Source: JADJOM01 sp963817435 (lineage in GTDB: Bacteria > Gemmatimonadota > Gemmatimonadetes > Gemmatimonadales > GWC2-71-9). Taken from it: a DNA stretch of 64,000 nucleotides. Numbering within the stretch: the first letter of the stretch is position 1; each line of letters begins with the position of its first letter. A program made the position numbers and the translations under genes. The notes under the pieces were generated by a model. That model made no database searches. It was not told the origin of the DNA and was given only the letters and a program-made list of their open reading frames with translations. The DNA lies in contig CAWFNY010000002.1 in the NCBI GenBank assembly GCA_963817435.1, positions 496,001 to 560,000 on the forward strand, given 5' to 3'. Of the stretch, positions 59,808-64,000 are shown piece by piece.

Positions 59808-62625
59808 ATGTCGTCCCCTGTCCTTCGCATCGTCAACGCCCGGCAGCACAATCTCAAGGGCATCACGGTCGACCTGCCCCGGCGGGCGCTGATCGTGATC
59901 ACCGGCCCCTCTGGATCGGGCAAGAGCTCACTGGCGTTCGACACCCTCTACGCCGAGGGTCAGCGGCGCTACATCGAGTCGCTGTCCACCTACGCCAAGC
60001 AATTTCTCGAGCGCATGCCCAAGCCGCTCGTGGACCGGCTCGAGGGGCTCGCGCCCGCCGTCGCCATCGAGCAGCGGAACCCCGCCGTCTCCAGCCGGTC
60101 GACCGTCGGCACCGCGACCGAGATCTACGACTATCTCCGGCTCCTCTGGGCGCGGATCGGGCGGCAGCAGTGCCGGGTCTGCGGCAGCGCCTGTCCGCCG
60201 CGATACCCCGCAGTCCGCCGCGGACGACACCCGCGCCCAGGTCACCGGGCGGGTGCAGGTGACCTTTCCGCTGTCGCCGTCACAGCGCCAGAGCCATGCG
60301 GCGATCGTCGAGAATCTCGGTGCCCTGGGTTTCGTCCGGATCATCGCCGACGCCGTGCCGCGTCACCTCGACGAACTTCCCGAGGGCCTCGACCTCGCGG
60401 CCGCGGCCGAACTGCTGGTCGTCGTCGACCGCCTGACGCTCGAGCCCTCGGCGGGTGGCGGAGGGACCGAAGCACCCAGCCGGCTGCTGCAGGCCATCGA
60501 AACCGCCTTCGCCGAGGGCGAGGGGATCGCCGTCGTGCTGCATGACGGCGGCCGGCTCCGCTTCACCGAGCGACCCGCCTGCAGCCAGTGCGACACCCCC
60601 GCCGTGACCATCACCCCCGCCCTGTTCTCGTTCAACAACCCCCGCGGCGCCTGCCAGGCCTGCAACGGATTCGGCGCGGTGCTCGAATACGACGAGTCGC
60701 TCATCATCCCCGACCCCTCGCGCAGCCTGGCCGAAGGCGCGATCGATCCCTGGACCAAACCCCGCTACGAAACCCGGCGCCGGCTGCTGCTGTCGACCGC
60801 GCGCGCCCTCGGCGCCGATCCCGAGAAGCCCTGGTCCAGGCTCACCGCGAGGCAGCAGCGCGAACTCCTGCACGGGAAGCACGGCCGCTACCTCGGCATC
60901 TTTCCCTTTCTCAAGGGTCTCGAGGAGAAGCGCTACAAGCAGTACATCCGGGTCTTCCTGCGGCAGTACCAGCTCGCGAAACGCTGTCCCGCCTGTGATG
61001 GCAGCCGGCTCAATCCCGACGCGCTCGCCGTTCGCATCGCGGGCGAACCGATCGCCGCGGCATCGGCGCGGACGGTGGACGAGGTCCACACCTGGCTGGA
61101 GCAGCTGGCGCTCACGGCGTTCGATCAGCAGGTCGCGGAGCTGATCATCACCCAGCTCCGGCAGCGGATCACCTACTTGCGCGATGTGGGACTGGGCTAC
61201 CTGACCCTCGACCGCCTGACACGGACCCTCTCCGGCGGTGAGGCACAGCGGATCGCGCTGAGCAATGCTCTGGGCAGCAAGCTGGTGGACGCGCTCTACG
61301 TGCTGGACGAGCCGTCGATCGGGCTCCACCCGCGCGACATCGACCGGCTCCTCGGGTTGCTGCTCCGCCTGCGCGATCAGGGCAACACCGTCATCGTCGT
61401 CGAGCACGACCCCGCCGCGATGCGCCATGCGGACTTCATGCTCGAACTCGGCCCCGGCGCCGGCGAGCACGGCGGGCAGCTCGTCTACGCCGGCCCCGTC
61501 GCCGGTGCCACCGAGTCTCTCACCGGGCAGTATCTCTCGGGCCGCAAGCGCATCGGCATACCCAGCGCGCGCCGCACGCTCGGCCCCTGGCTGGAGATCA
61601 AGGGCGCGACGCTCCACAACCTGCGCGAGGTCGAGACCCGCATCCCGCTCGGCGCGCTCACCGCCGTCACCGGCGTCTCCGGCTCCGGCAAGAGCACCCT
61701 CGTGCACGATGTGCTGTACCGGCAGCTCGAGGGGCGGTTCAGGGGCGGCCACTCTGCCAAGGAACATCTCGGAGAAGTGGTCGGCACCGTGCGCTCGCTG
61801 CGGGGCGCCGAACAGCTCACCGACGTGCTGCTCATCGACCAGTCGCCCATCGGACGGACCCCCCGCTCCAACCCGGTGACCTACGTGAAGGGCTTCGATG
61901 ACATCCGGGAACTCTTCGCCGCACAGCCGGAGGCCAGGCGGCGCAAACTGACGGCTGCGTCCTTCTCGTTCAACATGGCGGGCGGTCGCTGCGAGACCTG
62001 CGAAGGCGCGGGCGCCGTGCTGGTGGAAATGGTCTTCCTCGCGGACGTCTACGTCCCCTGCGAAGCCTGCGGCGGTACCCGCTACCGGCGCGAGGTGCTG
62101 GACGTGCGCGTCCATGGGTATTCGATCGCCGACGTGCTCAACTTCACCGTCGAGGAAGCGATGCGCCGCTTCCGGCACCAGGCCAGGCTGGGGCAGGCCC
62201 TCTGGCACCTGCAGCAGGTGGGACTCGGCTACCTGCGCCTCGGGCAGCCGGCCACGACCCTGTCGGGGGGCGAAGCGCAGCGGCTCAAGATTGCCCGGGA
62301 GCTCGCCCAGTCGGGGAAGCGCGGCGGGCGCAAACTCTACATCCTCGACGAACCGACCACGGGCCTTCATCTCGACGATGTCCGCGTGCTGATCCAGGTC
62401 CTCGATCGTCTCGTGGACGCGGGACATACCGTGCTGGTGATCGAGCACCATCTCGACGTGATCAAGCGTGCGGACTGGGTGATCGATCTCGGCCCGGAGG
62501 CCGGCAGCGGCGGCGGTCGCATCGTGGCGGAGGGCACACCGGAGCAGGTGGCGATGGTCGCGGACTCGCACACCGGACGTTACCTCCGCGAGGTGCTCGC
62601 CCCCGGCGCCACGTCCACGCCATGA
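59808..62625 (+). CDS. uvrA: Excinuclease ABC subunit UvrA, one frame break
   Basis: The N-terminal frame from 59808 (Walker A GPSGSGKSSLAFDTLYAEGQ, STVGTATEIYDYLRLLWARIG) passes to a second frame at about 60183-60192, where one extra base lies between CRVCG and VRRDTPQSA. The corrected protein is about 938 aa, normal for UvrA. The rest is intact: zinc modules CSQCDTPAV...ACQACNGFG and CETCEGAG...CEACGGTRY, signature LSGGEAQRIALSNALGS, VLDEPSIGLHPRD, second Walker A GVSGSGKSTLVHDVLY, and LSGGEAQRLKIARELA. It recognises helix-distorting damage in nucleotide excision repair. The break is more likely a sequence error. Confidence 0.94.
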
Positions 62626-63479
62626 CGCGTGGCCGCGCGATCCTCTCCCTCTGGGCGACCTGCCTCATCTGGGGCGCGGCATTTCCGCTGACCAAACTGG
62701 CGCTCCAGGATGCCACCCCCATGGCATTCACCGCCGTGCGGTTCCTGCTCGCCACCGCGATCATCGCGCCCGCGCTTCGCCACGCGACCCGGCAGGAATG
62801 GCGGGCCGGTGCCGTGCTCGGAGGACTGCTCGCGCTCGGCTTCGCCACCCAGACCATCGGCCTCCAGTGGACGACCGCCAGCCGCTCGGGCTTCATCACG
62901 GCACTGTACATCCCCTTCGTGCCGCTGATCGTCCTCGTGGTGTACCGGACGGTTCCTGAACGGCTCGCCGCGCTCGGCCTCGCGGTGGCCCTTGGCGGCA
63001 TGACGCTGCTCACCCGGCCCACGGGACTCGGCGGCGGCATCAACACCGGCGATCTGCTCACCTTGCTCTGTGCGGTCTGCTTTGCCTCACACATGGTTGC
63101 CACCGGCGCCTTTGCCGCACGCTACCCGGTCGAGCGGCTCATGATGACCCAGATCGCCACCGCTGCGGTGCTGACCACGATCGCGACCCCGCTGCTGGAG
63201 CACCCGCACCTGTCGGCGACGCCACTGCTCCTCGGAATGATCGTCTATGAGGCGGTCCTCGCCAGCGTTGTCGCCATCCGGCTGCAGCTTGCTGCACAGC
63301 GTGTCCTCTCTCCGACCTATGCCGCGCTGGTCTATACCCTGGAACCGGTGGTGGCCTCCATGACCAGTCTGGTGGTCCTCGGCGACCGCCTTACACCGGG
63401 ACAGTGGATGGGGGGCGTGCTCATCATCGGCGGCAGCCTGCTTCCCGAGGTCTCACGCCGGGGCTTTACCCGATCTTGA
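62622..63479 (+). CDS. EamA-family (DMT) transporter (second paralogue)
   Basis: 285 aa from an ATG overlapping the uvrA stop. Ten helices in two EamA repeats, starting LWATCLIWGAAFPLTKLALQ and FTAVRFLLATAIIAPALR; the second repeat ends YTLEPVVASMTSLVVLGDRL and GGVLIIGGSLL. A likely inner-membrane metabolite exporter, substrate unknown. It differs clearly from the copy at 33821-34741. Coupling to uvrA is probably only transcriptional convenience. Confidence 0.87.
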   Translation: MTRGRAILSLWATCLIWGAAFPLTKLALQDATPMAFTAVRFLLATAIIAPALRHATRQEWRAGAVLGGLLALGFATQTIGLQWTTASRSGFITALYIPFVPLIVLVVYRTVPERLAALGLAVALGGMTLLTRPTGLGGGINTGDLLTLLCAVCFASHMVATGAFAARYPVERLMMTQIATAAVLTTIATPLLEHPHLSATPLLLGMIVYEAVLASVVAIRLQLAAQRVLSPTYAALVYTLEPVVASMTSLVVLGDRLTPGQWMGGVLIIGGSLLPEVSRRGFTRS

Positions 63480-63564
63480 CGCTTCAAGGGCCTGAGGGTG
63501 ACGCGGTCCGGAGATGTTCGCTCCGTCGCCGTGCAGTTCACCTCTCATCCCCCCGCGAGGAGCC

Positions 63565-64000
63565 ATGTCCCGTATTCTCTCCCTCTGCCTGCTGGCTGGC
63601 AGCGCCACGATCGCCCTGAGCGCCTGCAACTCCGACAGCTCTCCAGTCGCCGCGTCTTCGGCAGCCACTCTCATCGGCGCCGCCGCGCGCACCGTTCAGC
63701 CCGCCCAGGCGACGCTCATGCCCGGCGTCCATGGTGAGATCCAGCCCCTCCTCACCGTCGGAGACACCCTGCCCGACGGCAGCGTCTGGGCGCCCATTCC
63801 GGATGGTCTCGGCGGCTACAGCAGCGGCAGTGACGTCATCATTTATTCCAACCACGAGCTCGCCAGCAGCGGCGTGAAGGACATCAACGGTGTCACGCAG
63901 TTCGCATACTCGCGGGTCTCACGGCTCGTCCTCGATCGCAAGACCCTGGCGGTGAAGGATGCGAGTTATGTCATCAACGGCAGCGAGCAGTACCTGCGGC
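63565..64000 (+). CDS. PhoX/DUF839-like lipoprotein, N-terminal part (3' truncated by window edge)
   Basis: The ATG at 63565 follows GAGGAG 2 nt upstream and opens a signal with lipobox LSAC (Cys 21). The visible 145 residues contain LLTVGDTLPDGSVWAPIPDG and IIYSNHELASSG, a pattern seen at the start of alkaline-phosphatase PhoX-like/DUF839 beta-propeller proteins, where an NHE segment contributes metal ligands. The frame is open to the last base. A periplasmic or surface phosphatase-like role is suggested, but the catalytic core is beyond the window. Confidence 0.7.
   Translation, partial: MSRILSLCLLAGSATIALSACNSDSSPVAASSAATLIGAAARTVQPAQATLMPGVHGEIQPLLTVGDTLPDGSVWAPIPDGLGGYSSGSDVIIYSNHELASSGVKDINGVTQFAYSRVSRLVLDRKTLAVKDASYVINGSEQYLR

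Noticed and set aside
60280..62571. 763-codon minus-strand frame
   Set aside because: Antisense to uvrA; no recognisable domain.

Overview
The window is a GC-rich, gene-dense bacterial chromosome segment. Diderm features are clear: a SurA-like periplasmic chaperone, a glycosyltransferase family 9 (heptosyltransferase-type) protein, a predicted outer-membrane barrel, many lipoproteins, and FtsEX with an EnvC-type partner. Together with short HisG plus HisZ, DUF4384 and M28 exoproteins and very high GC, this fits Gemmatimonadota best. That assignment is inference from gene content; no rRNA is present.

Layout. 1-3.2 kb: the 3' part of carB, then a secreted alpha/beta-hydrolase-like protein. 3.2-7.3 kb: an accessory stretch holding a hypothetical protein, a 42-bp minisatellite, clustered GTGTCCTC octamers, a DUF2325 coiled-coil gene with broken frames, and a duplicated, partly eroded DUF4160/DUF2442 cassette with a DUF4926 gene between the copies. 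7.3-15.2 kb: tRNA-Ile, an acidic small protein behind typA, a CDF cation exporter, hisD, a CNNM/CorC protein, and hisZ-hisG. 15.3-18.3 kb: a modular lipoprotein sulfatase. 18.4-30.0 kb, minus strand: DUF58, a BatA-like protein, mfd, two PpiC-type isomerases, pdxA and a GT-C membrane glycosyltransferase. 30.2-33.8 kb: DUF4384 protein, M28 peptidase, AhpD-like protein.

34.7-45.2 kb: an EamA transporter diverges from a long plus-strand array of lepA, GT9, ROK kinase, PfkB kinase, a STAS/HATPase protein, a STAS-like/wHTH protein, a PLP transsulfuration enzyme, ftsE, ftsX and envC. 45.2-53 kb: a diguanylate cyclase (minus), nfo, a barrel protein coupled to a matrixin-like lipoprotein, pckG, an HD phosphohydrolase and a small secreted basic protein. 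53.1-59.8 kb, minus strand: MacB/FtsX-type permease, PP2C phosphatase and triple-FHA protein, ABC exporter and LPG-synthase-like membrane protein. 59.8-64 kb: uvrA, a second EamA transporter and the start of a PhoX-like lipoprotein.

Four otherwise well-conserved genes (the DUF2325 gene, the CDF exporter gene, mfd and uvrA) carry five single-base frame breaks in total, all readable as one extra base. This looks more like consensus error than gene decay. Several genes have a TANNNT box 6-9 nt before the start codon, suggesting leaderless mRNAs. I found no CRISPR array, prophage or complete insertion sequence.
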